Notes: a model not told the origin generated them from the letters alone. 50,442 nt of DNA from Desulfobacterales bacterium (GCA_015231595.1 JADGBH010000029.1:1-50442), one strand, 5' to 3'; shown: positions 36,934 through 48,338, counted from the stretch's first letter. Numbers and translations are program-made.

Positions 36934-37992
36934 ATGAGCGATGAGCTTTATAAAAAATTAGCTAAACATTTGAATACACTTCCTGGAGGATTTCCTCCAA
37001 CTGAAACAGGCATTGAAATTAGAATTTTAAAAAGATTATTTACTCCTGAAGAAGCGGAATTAGCTTCAAATTTAACAATGATGGTAGAACCTACAGCATC
37101 AATTGCAAAACGAATTGGGCGCAACGAAGCAGAATTGACAGGAATATTAGAGCAAATGGCTCAAAAAGGCCTGATTGTTCGTTCTACAAAGGGAGGACAA
37201 AATCAATATATGGCTGCCCAGTTTGTAGTTGGAATTTGGGAATATCAGGTCAACCGTTTAACCGAAGGCTTAATTAAAGATTTCAATGAATATTTACCAT
37301 ATTTGATGAAAACCCAATTTGAATCCAAAACTAAGCAACTTAGGGTTATTCCTATATCCAAGTCTGTCAATGCGGATATTAAAATAATGCCCTATGAAGA
37401 AGCTGAAAAAATTATTGAATCCCAATCAAAAATTGTTGTTGCCGATTGTATCTGCCGAAAAGAACATAAAATGGTAGGAAAAGGATGCGATAGTCCCTTG
37501 AGATCTTGTTTATCTTTTGGGAGCGGAGCGTATTATTATGAAGCAAATGGACTTGGAAATGAAATAACTAAAGAAGAAGCTTTAAATATTCTTAAAAAAG
37601 GAATAGAAGCCGGATTGGTTCTACAACCTGGTAATTCAAAAAAACCTTTAAATATTTGCATGTGCTGCGGCTGCTGTTGTCAAGTTCTTGTAAATCTTAA
37701 AAAAATGGAAAACGCTGCTGAACTATCTTGCTCTAATTGGTATGCGGTAGTAGACGAAAATGAATGCGTAGCTTGCGGAATTTGCGAACAAAGATGTCCT
37801 ATGGATGCAATTACCATAGAAGACACAGCTCAAGTTAATCTTACACGATGTATCGGGTGCGGAGTATGTGCAGGATCATGTGAAGCTAACGCTATTCGTC
37901 TAAAAGAAAAAGATCAATCAAAGATAACTGTTCCACCTGAAAATATAGCTGAGACATATTTCAATATTGCTAAAGAAAGAGGAATGATATAA
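36934..37992 (+). CDS. Winged-helix-like, cysteine-rich 2x[4Fe-4S] protein
   Basis: A 352-aa protein. Residues about 10-95 look like a winged-helix segment (PTASIAKRIGRNEAELTGIL, KGLIVRSTKGG). The middle has a cysteine set (VADCICRKEH, GCDSPLRSCLSFG, then ICMCCGCCCQVL). The C-terminus has two classic clusters, CVACGICEQRCP and CIGCGVCAGSCE. It is a known type of uncharacterised iron-sulfur protein in anaerobes; an electron-transfer or redox-sensing role is inferred. A longer frame starts at 36856, but AGAAAGGAAAAAATC precedes the ATG at 36934, making that the better start. Confidence 0.85.
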   Translation: MSDELYKKLAKHLNTLPGGFPPTETGIEIRILKRLFTPEEAELASNLTMMVEPTASIAKRIGRNEAELTGILEQMAQKGLIVRSTKGGQNQYMAAQFVVGIWEYQVNRLTEGLIKDFNEYLPYLMKTQFESKTKQLRVIPISKSVNADIKIMPYEEAEKIIESQSKIVVADCICRKEHKMVGKGCDSPLRSCLSFGSGAYYYEANGLGNEITKEEALNILKKGIEAGLVLQPGNSKKPLNICMCCGCCCQVLVNLKKMENAAELSCSNWYAVVDENECVACGICEQRCPMDAITIEDTAQVNLTRCIGCGVCAGSCEANAIRLKEKDQSKITVPPENIAETYFNIAKERGMI

Positions 37993-38066
37993 GTCAACGA
38001 TATCAACTACAAGTGATGTGAGGCTTGTTAGATAAAATACAAGTCTCTCGTTGATTATAAAGATAT

Positions 38067-38306
38067 ATGGAAAAAGCTATTGAGCTATATAAACTTCCTG
38101 AAAGATGTAAAATACAATATAGAAAATTTCTTCGGAAGCAAAAAAAATACAAATTAAATTCTAATAATTGCCCTACAAAAAAAATAATCCCTGTTGTTAG
38201 AAAAGAAAGAAATGGAAACGGAAAATTTGTTTGGGAATTATATTTTATTGAAAAAAAATTTGTTGAGCATGACCAAGAAATTTTTTATGTATTAGAAGAA
38301 TTTTAA
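38067..38306 (+). CDS. 79-aa basic protein, unknown function
   Basis: A lysine-rich small protein (MEKAIELYKLPERCKIQYRK...) followed 17 bases later by a substrate-binding protein gene on the same strand. No family is recognised. The beta-like C-terminal half (GKFVWELYFIEKKFVEHD) and genuine-looking codon use support a gene. An imperfect inverted repeat TCAACGA/TCGTTGA (37994-38054) lies just upstream. Confidence 0.6.
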   Translation: MEKAIELYKLPERCKIQYRKFLRKQKKYKLNSNNCPTKKIIPVVRKERNGNGKFVWELYFIEKKFVEHDQEIFYVLEEF

Positions 38307-38323
38307 TTTAAAAGAGGGATACA

Positions 38324-39070
38324 ATGAAAAATTTATTATTTTTTGTAGTTTTTTTATCTTTTTTTTTATTGATTAAAATAGAAATAGTTGATGGAAAAGA
38401 AATTTTTATTAGTGGAACTGAGTGGGAGCCTTATACTGGCGAGCATTTATTAAACAAAGGTTTTTTGGCAGAAATTACTGTGGAAGCATTTAAAAAAGTT
38501 GGTTACGATGTAACTGTTAAGCTTATACCATGGATAAGAGCTATCGAAGAAACAAAAATTGGCAAATTCCATGCTTTAATAGGAGCGTCATACACAGAAG
38601 ATAGAACTAATTATTTTGCTTATCCAAAATATGCATGGGAGAATTATATGCATATTTTCACTCAAAATGATAAAGATATGACCTACACGACTTTAGAAAA
38701 ATTATGCCCAGGCAAAGTAGGCTTGCTTCGAGGCTCATATTTAGTCGAACGCATAAGAAAAAATGTTAACTGTCTAAAAATTGAGGAAGCAAATACTGTA
38801 TTATCAAATATTGAAAAATTAATTGCAAAAAGAATAAATTATATGATTGATTCTAAAGATTCAGTGTATTTTTATATTAATACAGATTTAAAAGAAAAAA
38901 AAAATATGGTCAAAATTATCTATCCACCTTTAGAATTAGACAAAGTTTATACGGTAATATCAAAAAATATACCAAACTATGAAACTATCTTAAATGATTA
39001 TGAGAAAGGGATCGAATTAATAAAACAGGATGGCACTTATCAAAAAATATTGGAAAAGCATGGATATTAA
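38324..39070 (+). CDS. Periplasmic substrate-binding protein (SBP family 3)
   Basis: A 248-aa protein with a signal peptide (hydrophobic about 4-22), then WEPYTGEHLLNKGFLAEIT, FKKVGYDVTVKLIPWIRAIE and GKFHALIGASYTEDR. This pattern is typical of extracellular solute-binding proteins of the amino-acid type. No permease or ATPase gene is beside it, so it may be a stand-alone ligand binder or a sensor partner rather than a transporter part. AGAGGG before the ATG fixes the start. Confidence 0.85.
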   Translation: MKNLLFFVVFLSFFLLIKIEIVDGKEIFISGTEWEPYTGEHLLNKGFLAEITVEAFKKVGYDVTVKLIPWIRAIEETKIGKFHALIGASYTEDRTNYFAYPKYAWENYMHIFTQNDKDMTYTTLEKLCPGKVGLLRGSYLVERIRKNVNCLKIEEANTVLSNIEKLIAKRINYMIDSKDSVYFYINTDLKEKKNMVKIIYPPLELDKVYTVISKNIPNYETILNDYEKGIELIKQDGTYQKILEKHGY

Positions 39071-39121
39071 TTAAAACAGAAATCTTAATAGTTTGGATTC
39101 CAGAATCATCTAAGTTTTAGC

Positions 39122-39727
39122 TTATTTTTTTGCTGATATATTTGAACTACTATACGTTTCATAATATTTCATAACTTTATGAACATAATTTTTTGTTTCT
39201 TCATAAGGGGGTATCCGATTGTATTTATCGACAGCACCTGGCCCAGCATTGTATGCAGCGAGGCTTAATTCAAGCTCACCATTATACCGTTCATAAAGCC
39301 CTTTAAAGTAAGTAGCCCCAGCCAAAATATTTTCCTTAGGATCAAAGGGATTTTTAAGACTTAGAAACTGAAAATTATCAGGCATAATTTGCATAAGCCC
39401 CATAGCTCCGGCTTTGGATACAGCTCTCGGATTAAAATCTGATTCAACTTTAATTATAGCCTTTAAAAGATGAAAAGAAATTTTATGTTTTTTGGAAGCT
39501 TCTGTTATAAAATGATCAAAATCCTTAGAAGAATATGGACTATATTTAAACGAAAATTTGCGCTTTTCCTTAATGTATAGCTTAAATTTTGAAGATGTGG
39601 GGGTGTTCGTAAAATGGATTACTCCATTTGCATCTCTGTAAAAGTATATATCACTATAAGATATTTCAACATTAATGAATATAAACGAGCAAAGAACGAT
39701 TAAACAAAAAATACAATTTCTTTTCAT
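39122..39727 (-). CDS. Lytic transglycosylase (SLT) with N-terminal DUF4124
   Basis: A 201-aa exported murein-cleaving enzyme. After a signal peptide (hydrophobic about 4-22), DIYFYRDANGVIHFTNTP is a DUF4124-type segment. The SLT domain has LLKAIIKVESDFNPRAVS with the catalytic glutamate, AGAMGLMQIMPDN, NILAGATYFKGL and LAAYNAGPGAVDKY. The order and length match small MltC/SLT-like enzymes of delta-proteobacteria. It probably helps cell-wall remodelling; partner unknown. Confidence 0.92.
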   Translation of the reverse strand: MKRNCIFCLIVLCSFIFINVEISYSDIYFYRDANGVIHFTNTPTSSKFKLYIKEKRKFSFKYSPYSSKDFDHFITEASKKHKISFHLLKAIIKVESDFNPRAVSKAGAMGLMQIMPDNFQFLSLKNPFDPKENILAGATYFKGLYERYNGELELSLAAYNAGPGAVDKYNRIPPYEETKNYVHKVMKYYETYSSSNISAKK

Positions 39728-39823
39728 GCCTATATTACTCCTTAAATTATAAAGTTTTTATTTTAATAACATTGTTAACTCAATTTAACATTTTTTTTAA
39801 AATAAAAAAACATTTTTTTTTAA

Positions 39824-40405
39824 TCAGAGTTTTAAAAAATTTTCAATGAGTACTGAACCCTGTTCAGTAAGAAAACTTTCAGGATGAAATTGTACCCCAT
39901 AAACATTATATTTTTTATGGTAAACGCCCATTATTATTCCATCATCGCTCCAAGCATTGACCGAAAGTTCGTCCCCTTTAAGATTTACCACTAAGGAATG
40001 GTATCTTGCACCTTTAAAAGGCATTGGCATATTTTTAAATATGCTTTCATTAGTATGATATATCAAGCTTGTTTTTCCATGCATAGGCACGGACGCATTT
40101 ACCGTAACCCCTCCAAAAACTTCGTTTATACATTGCATCCCAAGACATACACCTAAAATTGGAATTTCCCCCAAATAATTTTTTATTATCTCCATTGATA
40201 TCCCTGAATGCTGGGGATTTTTAGGGCCAGGGCTTATAACTATGTAATTTGGCTTAAAATTCTCAACTTCAGTCAATGTAATTTTGTCATTTCTATAAAC
40301 CTTAATTTTAAGGTCATAAAGCATAAACATCTGAACGAGGTTATAAGTGAAAGAATCATAATTATCAATTACAAGTAATTTATTGCTAATTTCATGCCAT
40401 CTCAT
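39824..40405 (-). CDS. Glutamine amidotransferase, PabA/TrpG type
   Basis: A 193-aa class I glutaminase supplying ammonia for p-aminobenzoate or anthranilate synthesis. It has LLVIDNYDSFTYNLVQMF, ISPGPKNPQHSGIS, ILGVCLGMQCINEVFGG with the nucleophilic cysteine, and YGVQFHPESFLTEQG with the His-Glu pair. The synthase component I is not in the window, so pabA and trpG cannot be separated. No Shine-Dalgarno is clear; the start could lie a few codons downstream near NKLLVID. Confidence 0.92.
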   Translation of the reverse strand: MRWHEISNKLLVIDNYDSFTYNLVQMFMLYDLKIKVYRNDKITLTEVENFKPNYIVISPGPKNPQHSGISMEIIKNYLGEIPILGVCLGMQCINEVFGGVTVNASVPMHGKTSLIYHTNESIFKNMPMPFKGARYHSLVVNLKGDELSVNAWSDDGIIMGVYHKKYNVYGVQFHPESFLTEQGSVLIENFLKL

Positions 40406-40440
40406 TAGTTACAGATCTATAAAAAAACTATATACGATTA

Positions 40441-42609
40441 CTATATTTTAAATCTTCCAATAATATTCCGGAGGAATTCTGAATGTCTTGACAAATCCTG
40501 AGCTTGCATCTTAACTTCAGAAGAGCTTTGAGACATATCTTCTACTTCTATATTTAAGCTTATTACATTTTTCTTGGCTTCATCTGTAGTCACTGATGCT
40601 TCAGATGCATCTCGAGCAATTTCAACGGCTGCTTTTGCTAATTCATTAATATTTTTTGCTACTTCCATTTCGAGGTTTAAAACTTCTTGAACATTTTGGG
40701 AAACTGAACTTGACGATTCAGCAGTTTTACTTATGCTTTTTGATATTTCATTGATAGTTACGGTTTGTTCCTCAACAGCTGCTGCAATTGCACCCATAAT
40801 ATTATTTATTTCGGACATAACATTTACGATTGATGTTATTGCGGTAATAACAGAATTGGTATTAGCTTGCATCGTTTCAACTTTTTCACGAATAATTCCG
40901 GTTGCGGAAGCAGTTTGCCTTGCGAGTTCTTTTACTTCATTAGCGACAACTGCAAACCCTTTGCCAGCATCGCCAGCTCCTGCCGCTTCAATAGTAGCAT
41001 TTAAAGCAAGCAAATTTGTCTGAGCTGCTATCCCTTTTATCATATCAACAACATCTCCAATTTCCTTAGCAGCATCTCCTAATTTATTCACAATCTGCGA
41101 TGTAAAATTTGCCTTATCAAAAGCTTCTTTTGTAACATTAGCTCCTCGAGACGAATTTTTTGCAACTTCATTAAGGGATGAATACATTTCTTCAATAGCA
41201 GTTGCAACCGTATTTACTGAATTAGATACAACACTTATAGATTTACTGACTTCATTTATATTTAGAGATACTTCTTCAGAAGACGTCGCTACAGATTCTA
41301 CTTGAGAGCTAACTTCTTCTGCGGCAGTCGCCATATTTTTAATTCTGTCTGAAGTATGAGTAATTGCATTAGAAGCTTCATTTGATTTTATATTCATATT
41401 TTTGGACTGTTCAAAAAGTTTATCAGAAATATTCATCAAGTAGGAAGAAGAATTATTGAGTTCTCTAACATTTTCAGAGATCTCTTTTATCATTTTTTGC
41501 AAACCGTCCATAAATTTATTAAATCGCTTTGACATAGTTCCGATTTCATCGTCATTTTTTGATTCAAGCCTTGTCGTAAGATTTCCTTCACCTTCAGCAA
41601 TATCCTTAAGACCCTCCGATACTCCATTTATGGTTTTTACAATGGACATTGTAGTTATGAAACCTCCAACAAAAATTATAGCACCCACTACTAACAAAGA
41701 GATAATACTTATAATAAAAAGCGTAGCTTCTTTTGAAGAAATTTCATTTTTTGCTGAATCAAAAATTTTATCCTTTGCCTTGACAGCTTCGATCTGGCAA
41801 TAGTTCAGTTGAGATTTATATCTAACACTTTCCGGCCATAATTTACTGATTTCCTGAACTTTTGAAGGAAGAAAGGTCACTACATCAACTGTTTGATCAA
41901 TGACTTCAAAATATATTTTTTCCTTGTCTTTTATTCGGGCTTTAAGACTTTTTACATTTTTTTCTATGCTTTTCAGCTTGTCAAAGGTGTCATTAGTTTT
42001 TTTCAAAAATTCTTCTGTATTATTTCCAATGAACAAGTCTCGTTGTAAAATAAGGGAAATTTTATTCATTAGGAATATGCACGTGCGCATTATATCGGAA
42101 AGGGACTGAATATTTGGATCGTAGGAAGCGCCTGTCATAAAAGATGAAGCAATAGTCTCATCTATTGTTTCAACCATCTGAACAGCTTTTTCATTAAAGT
42201 TGTTAATACTTTGGTTAAGACTATCATTTACAGAATCAACATTTTCAATAAGGGAAGAAAGGCGCTCAAACGCTGTTTCATATTTTTTTATCGATTCTTT
42301 AAGACTTTTTACATCATCTTTATTAAAAAGATTATATTTTTCAATCAAATCGATTTTAAGGTAAGCATTATTTAAATATTTTTGAGTGTTTTGTGCGTTT
42401 TCTTTTTTATGCTCTAAAAGGAAATTTTTTTCTTCAGTTATAGCAATCAGAAGATTCTCATTAATCTGATTAAGGAGATTAATTCCTTCTTCATACCCTT
42501 TTTTCAAATAAGACGAAAAAAAATTAATCCCAAAGATACCAACAGCCATTACTATACTGAAAACGATTAATCCCATCAATTTACTGCGAACTGTCATTTG
42601 TTCCCCCAA
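40441..42609 (-). CDS. Methyl-accepting chemotaxis protein
   Basis: A 722-aa chemoreceptor with TM1 about 11-30, a helical periplasmic domain, TM2 about 297-322, HAMP (about 325-375, [16 protein letters not shown]) and a signalling domain with tip [20 protein letters not shown], then [20 protein letters not shown]. The tip has Gly where most receptors have Arg (EAAGAG, also common). The start has GGGGGAA. It follows the cache-domain gene by 29 bases, so the two are probably co-transcribed. Confidence 0.93.
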   Translation of the reverse strand: MGEQMTVRSKLMGLIVFSIVMAVGIFGINFFSSYLKKGYEEGINLLNQINENLLIAITEEKNFLLEHKKENAQNTQKYLNNAYLKIDLIEKYNLFNKDDVKSLKESIKKYETAFERLSSLIENVDSVNDSLNQSINNFNEKAVQMVETIDETIASSFMTGASYDPNIQSLSDIMRTCIFLMNKISLILQRDLFIGNNTEEFLKKTNDTFDKLKSIEKNVKSLKARIKDKEKIYFEVIDQTVDVVTFLPSKVQEISKLWPESVRYKSQLNYCQIEAVKAKDKIFDSAKNEISSKEATLFIISIISLLVVGAIIFVGGFITTMSIVKTINGVSEGLKDIAEGEGNLTTRLESKNDDEIGTMSKRFNKFMDGLQKMIKEISENVRELNNSSSYLMNISDKLFEQSKNMNIKSNEASNAITHTSDRIKNMATAAEEVSSQVESVATSSEEVSLNINEVSKSISVVSNSVNTVATAIEEMYSSLNEVAKNSSRGANVTKEAFDKANFTSQIVNKLGDAAKEIGDVVDMIKGIAAQTNLLALNATIEAAGAGDAGKGFAVVANEVKELARQTASATGIIREKVETMQANTNSVITAITSIVNVMSEINNIMGAIAAAVEEQTVTINEISKSISKTAESSSSVSQNVQEVLNLEMEVAKNINELAKAAVEIARDASEASVTTDEAKKNVISLNIEVEDMSQSSSEVKMQAQDLSRHSEFLRNIIGRFKI

Positions 42610-42638
42610 AACAGAGTAATTGATTTAAATGTACTCAT

Positions 42639-43136
42639 TTACTCAATTAGCTTATTCAATTCATCCATTGATACGTCTTCATTATAGACTCCAGCACCAG
42701 CCTGATAAGGAGTTCCAGGAACTTGTATTACATATGAAATTTTTCTTGAAGGCGTTGTTTCTCCTGGTTTAGGCCATAAATACTCTATCCATCCACCTTT
42801 GGAGTTTTTAGCAGCATCGCAAAGCTGAATAAAAAAATAATTGCCATTTTTATCTTTTAGTTTTGAAAGGTCTTTATGTCTTAAATTTGGATTAGGATGA
42901 CCATATAAAGCAACTTCATCGCATTTCATTATAAAAACATAGGTATCTTTCCATGACCATTTGCCTTTATCTGTGTTAAATTCAGCAAACCCTGATTCTC
43001 CTGCTTTAGAAAGAAATTCAACAGCATCTTTAACTTTTGCTAATACCTCTTTAGGATTTCCTGATTCTTCCGCATAGATTGGACTTGAAACAACAAACAA
43101 AAATAAGAAAACTAATAATTTTATTATTGGCTTCAT
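42639..43136 (-). CDS. Periplasmic single-cache-domain protein
   Basis: A 165-aa exported protein with a signal peptide (about 1-22, ending YAEE). Its mature part is a cache-type sensor: KWSWKDTYVFIMKCDEVALY, HPNPNLRHKDLSKLKDKNGN and GGWIEYLWPKPGETTPSRKIS. These domains usually sit inside receptors. Here it is free in the periplasm and heads an operon with a chemoreceptor, so it may bind a ligand for that receptor (inference). Shine-Dalgarno AAGGGGG is clear. Confidence 0.85.
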   Translation of the reverse strand: MKPIIKLLVFLFLFVVSSPIYAEESGNPKEVLAKVKDAVEFLSKAGESGFAEFNTDKGKWSWKDTYVFIMKCDEVALYGHPNPNLRHKDLSKLKDKNGNYFFIQLCDAAKNSKGGWIEYLWPKPGETTPSRKISYVIQVPGTPYQAGAGVYNEDVSMDELNKLIE

Positions 43137-43396
43137 TTAAATTTCCCCCTTAAATTAGTTAATTTTTAATACAATTAATACAAAAAAAGATTATTGAAAT
43201 ATTATAAAAATAGTATAAAGACAAGAAAAATATTATTTGATAAGGGAAAAATGCGAGAAACTATCCTTGTTAACTCATAATTTTAAATGTGTTTACGTAG
43301 TATAAAAAAAATCATGTTGATTATAAACCATGAGTGATTTATCTTTACTTCTAAAGAAGTATAGGCCTTACAAAAACTTAAATATAGAAAAAAATT

Positions 43397-44005
43397 ATGA
43401 TTATTGAAATTAATTCTTACAATCCTCAAGAAAGATTGATAGACAAAACTGTTGCAACTCTTAAAAAGGGCGGTATTATTGCGTATCCAACAGATACATA
43501 TTATGGGATAGGATGCGATATAATGAGCAAAAAGGCAATAGAAACCATTTATCAATTAAAACGCAGAAATCTCAGCCAGCCTTTTAGTTTTATATGCTCA
43601 GATTTAAAGGATATAAGCAAATATGCTAAAGTATCTAACTATGCATATAAAACTATGAAAAGGCTTTTACCAGGACCCTATACTTTTATTTTAGAAGGGT
43701 CAAAGTTAGTTCCTAAAATTATGCTAACAAAAAGAAAAACAGCTGGCATAAGGGTTCCAGATAATTTGATTTGTTTTTCCATTGTAAATGGACTTCAAAA
43801 CCCCATTATTTCTACGAGTGCAACAAAAGAAGATGGAACTATCTTAAATGATCCATATTTTATTGATGAATATTTTGGGAATAGAATAGATATAGTAATT
43901 GACGGCGGCCCAGTTCCAAGTGAACCTTCGAGTGTAATTTCATTAATAAATGATGAGCCAGAAGTAATACGCCATGGAAGAGGGCCTGTTGAAATATTTG
44001 AATAA
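43397..44005 (+). CDS. YciO/TsaC/Sua5-family threonylcarbamoyl-AMP synthase-like protein
   Basis: A 202-aa YrdC-fold protein. TsaC/Sua5 members make threonylcarbamoyl-adenylate for tRNA t6A. KKGGIIAYPTDTYYGIGCDI, IYQLKRRNLSQPFSFICSDL, LLPGPYTFILEGSKLVP and KRKTAGIRVPDN fit the YciO branch (PFSF in place of the PLxxH of TsaC). The conserved KRxR is KRRN. YciO proteins' activity is less certain than TsaC. Start by frame; the ribosome site is weak. It is convergent with the fmdB-like gene. Confidence 0.9.
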   Translation: MIIEINSYNPQERLIDKTVATLKKGGIIAYPTDTYYGIGCDIMSKKAIETIYQLKRRNLSQPFSFICSDLKDISKYAKVSNYAYKTMKRLLPGPYTFILEGSKLVPKIMLTKRKTAGIRVPDNLICFSIVNGLQNPIISTSATKEDGTILNDPYFIDEYFGNRIDIVIDGGPVPSEPSSVISLINDEPEVIRHGRGPVEIFE

Positions 44006-44022
44006 AAAACCTACCTCAAAAT

Positions 44023-44358
44023 TCAATCATTTGAAAATGTTTTATATTCACCAATGGTTTTATCAAAACGGGGCATAGTTTCAGGTTTATCACGTAACAT
44101 ATATTTACTTTCACCGTCCCTTTGGGTAACATTTTCATAAACACCATCGTCTCTTTTCACAAGCTTTGTAAAGCCAAGGTCTTTAAGCTCACTATTAAGT
44201 TTAGTCTTTTTTATAGATGTTCTTGATATTATCTTTTTTATCATGCCTTTACATTTAGGGCATACTGCTAAAGGAGAATCATTTATTGACTGTATTACTT
44301 CAAATACATCACCTTTTTCACAAGGTTCATCTAAGTGCGTATATTCATAAGTAGGCAT
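44023..44358 (-). CDS. FmdB-like zinc-ribbon protein with lost N-terminal cysteines
   Basis: A 111-aa protein starting MPTYEY and continuing FEVIQSINDSPLAVCPKCKG, as FmdB-type regulators do. The usual first CxxC after MPTYEY is replaced: only one cysteine remains in THLDEPCEKG, while CPKC at about 33-36 is kept. Zinc binding may be weakened or use His. The C-terminal region is an uncharacterised extension. It lies 79 bases downstream of the groEL stop, past a terminator. Confidence 0.78.
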   Translation of the reverse strand: MPTYEYTHLDEPCEKGDVFEVIQSINDSPLAVCPKCKGMIKKIISRTSIKKTKLNSELKDLGFTKLVKRDDGVYENVTQRDGESKYMLRDKPETMPRFDKTIGEYKTFSND

Positions 44359-44384
44359 AATTTTAAAATCTCTATTAAATAATG

Positions 44385-44417
44385 AAACCTGTCAGGCTTT
44401 TAAAATCTGACAGGTTT
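44385..44417 (-). terminator. Terminator of the groESL operon
   Basis: AAACCTGTCAG and CTGACAGGTTT form a perfect 11-bp stem with an 11-base loop just after groEL on the minus strand. Confidence 0.85.
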
Positions 44418-44437
44418 ATTTAGGAATTTAATTAATT

Positions 44438-46090
<1,653 letters not shown>

Positions 46091-46093
46091 TTA

Positions 46094-46381
46094 TTATTCA
46101 AGAATTCCTAAAATATCATCTTCTTTCATAAAAATGTGTTCAACACCATTAATTTTTATCTCAGTTCCTGCATATTTACCAAATAAAACTTTATCTCCTT
46201 CTTTTACCGCCATGGCTATTCTATTACCATCATTTCCCATTCTTCCAGGGCCAGCAGCGATAATTTTTCCTTGTTGTGGTTTTTCTTTTGCGGTATCAGG
46301 AATTATTATTCCTCCAGGGCTTTTTTGATCCTGTTCAAGTCTTAAAACCAGTAATCTATCATTCATTGGTCTAATTGTCAT
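46094..46381 (-). CDS. groS: Co-chaperonin GroES
   Basis: A 95-aa lid protein that binds GroEL. It has [18 protein letters not shown], the mobile-loop region [39 protein letters not shown] and the end [19 protein letters not shown] lies about 13 bases before the ATG. It is the first gene of the groESL pair. Confidence 0.98.
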   Translation of the reverse strand: MTIRPMNDRLLVLRLEQDQKSPGGIIIPDTAKEKPQQGKIIAAGPGRMGNDGNRIAMAVKEGDKVLFGKYAGTEIKINGVEHIFMKEDDILGILE

Positions 46382-46472
46382 AAAAAATTTTTAACCTCCT
46401 TAGTTAAATTTTTTTGATTTTATATTTTGAATTGAAATTCTGAAAATTTAATTGGCATGGATTTTTGTTTGA

Positions 46473-46500
46473 AATATAAACATTATTTTTTCATGGTCAA
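46473..46500 (-). promoter_or_regulatory. Sigma-70-type promoter for groESL
   Basis: On the minus strand TTGACC (46495-46500), 16 bases, then TATATT (46473-46478). It lies about 90 bases before groES. No CIRCE inverted repeat (TTAGCACTC-N9-GAGTGCTAA) and no clear heat-shock sigma-32 site is seen. Confidence 0.55.
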
Positions 46501-46505
46501 GAGGT

Positions 46506-48338
46506 TCAAAAATTTTTTATGATTTCATGGTAGTCTAATTCTGAAACTATTTTGACTCCAGCCTTTTTTGCTTTATCGATTTTTGAAGCTCCAACATTTT
46601 CTCCACATACCAAAAAGTCTGTTTTGCTTGTTACAGAAGTTTGCAAAATAGCTCCTAATTTTGATGCCTGATTTTGCATTTCTTCCCTTGTTCCGTGTGC
46701 CATTTTGCCTGTAAAAACAATTTTTTTACCTTTTATAGGGCTTTCAATGTTAGAAATTTCTGAAATAAGGGGAGTTCTTTCAAGGTTAAATCCAAGATTA
46801 AGCATATAAAGAATAGTTGGCTTTAAGCTTAATATTCCAGCAACAATTGATTGGCTTGTAATAGTTCCAAAATGCTTTATTTCTTGAATATCTTCAATTT
46901 TTGCAGATAAAATATCTTCAAGTTTAATATAGGATAATAATCTTTTACTTTCGCCTTTACCTAAATTTGAAATGCCAAAAGCTGCTAAAAAACGCCAATC
47001 CTCAATCATTTTATTTTTACTAATATTTATAGCTTCAAAAAGATTTTTAGATTGCCCTGGTCCAAATCCAGCTTTAATAAAATCATCTTCTTTCATATCA
47101 TAAATTTTCTCAAGGCTGTCAAATCCCTGATTTACGAGCTTTTGAATTGTTTTAATTCCAAACCAGTCAGCGTTTCCAAGTGTTTTGAACCAATGGCTTA
47201 TACTTTGCTCAATTTGAGACGGACATTTAATATTCAAACATTTTAAAAAATCATTATTCCATTTAAGCTCAGATTTACAGGAAGGACATAATTCAGGTAT
47301 TTTAACATCTTCTGTTTTCGTGATAACTTTTATTAATTTAGGGATTACCTCTCCGCTTCTTATGATTTCAATTTCAGAACCTATTCCAATATGCTGCTCT
47401 TTTATAAGTCCAGCGTGGTGAGCTGTTACATTCTTGATTGTGGCCCCTGAAAGGCTTGTGGGTGTAACTTCAAGAACTGGAGTTACATTTCCAGTTCTTC
47501 CGACCTGCCATTTTATTTTTTTAACTGTAGTTACGGCAGTATCTCCTTTCTTTTTAACGGCGATCTGCCATCTATAATGATGAGCTGTAGCTCCAAGATG
47601 TTTTTTAAGTGTTTCATTTGTAAGTTCAACAATCATTCCATCTAAAGGGTAATCTGTTTTTTTAAGAATATCTTCAGTTATTTCTTCTATTTTATTAATT
47701 AACTCTTCAGAATTACCTTCCCAGCAAGGAAGTTTTTTATAGGGAACAAAATGAACAGCTTCGTTCTGAAGAGCTTCTTTAGCAAATTCGTTCAAATTAT
47801 CTGAAGCTATTATTCCAACAACCATATTTCGTGGATGCTCAAAGTATTCTGAAAGATTTTCGTCAAAATATGATTTTAAAATGACTATTTCACCAAGCCC
47901 AAGACCTCTTCCTCCAATAGGAATAATGCCTTTATCAAAAGCATTAGTTATATCATATCCAGCAATACCATTTCCCCTTGTTACAAGGATAGTCCCGTCG
48001 TCCCGTCCGGCAAGACCGTCAAGCTTAGGCGTAATTTTAAATACAATAGTTTCAATACCAATTTTTTCTGATTCTTTTTTTATTCTATTTAAAAATCTTA
48101 ATAAATCATCTTTTGAATAGGCTTTTTCAGTTGAAAGCATCGGAAAAGGATGCTTTATTTCTTTTTTACCTTCAAACTTTTCAGGTTCTACAGACTGAAG
48201 AAATGAATTATCAGGAGCAAGAAGCCTTAACTTTTCAACAAGCTCATCATATTCAGCATCAGTTATAATAGGCTCGCCTTCTCTATATGCTTCATTATAT
48301 TTTCTTAAGTCTTCAACCAACTTTTCAATTTCATCCAT
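46506..48338 (-). CDS. Divergent NAD-dependent DNA ligase-like protein
   Basis: A 610-aa LigA-type protein, shorter than usual (about 670). Order: Ia region, adenylation domain with KLDG (lysine 105), OB fold (VGRTGNVTPVLEV), Cys4 zinc finger (CPSC...CLNIKCP), HhH repeats and a BRCT domain (about 535-610, GKKIVFTGKMAHG). The loop after KLDG is shortened. The RGE motif is LGE (149-151), and the DGVVVK lysine is Glu in DGMIVE (233-238). IAVK (259-262) and HPRN (168-171) are kept. The catalytic centre is thus altered, so it could be an accessory ligase, with the main ligA elsewhere. Confidence 0.85.
   Translation of the reverse strand: MDEIEKLVEDLRKYNEAYREGEPIITDAEYDELVEKLRLLAPDNSFLQSVEPEKFEGKKEIKHPFPMLSTEKAYSKDDLLRFLNRIKKESEKIGIETIVFKITPKLDGLAGRDDGTILVTRGNGIAGYDITNAFDKGIIPIGGRGLGLGEIVILKSYFDENLSEYFEHPRNMVVGIIASDNLNEFAKEALQNEAVHFVPYKKLPCWEGNSEELINKIEEITEDILKKTDYPLDGMIVELTNETLKKHLGATAHHYRWQIAVKKKGDTAVTTVKKIKWQVGRTGNVTPVLEVTPTSLSGATIKNVTAHHAGLIKEQHIGIGSEIEIIRSGEVIPKLIKVITKTEDVKIPELCPSCKSELKWNNDFLKCLNIKCPSQIEQSISHWFKTLGNADWFGIKTIQKLVNQGFDSLEKIYDMKEDDFIKAGFGPGQSKNLFEAINISKNKMIEDWRFLAAFGISNLGKGESKRLLSYIKLEDILSAKIEDIQEIKHFGTITSQSIVAGILSLKPTILYMLNLGFNLERTPLISEISNIESPIKGKKIVFTGKMAHGTREEMQNQASKLGAILQTSVTSKTDFLVCGENVGASKIDKAKKAGVKIVSELDYHEIIKNF

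Noticed and set aside
43140..43396. Possible further E-family copy near TATAGGCCTTACAAAAAC
   Set aside because: Only GGCCTTA is shared, and there is no pair of matched palindromes.
46382..46505. CIRCE operator for groESL
   Set aside because: No TTAGCACTC/GAGTGCTAA pair can be found upstream of groES.
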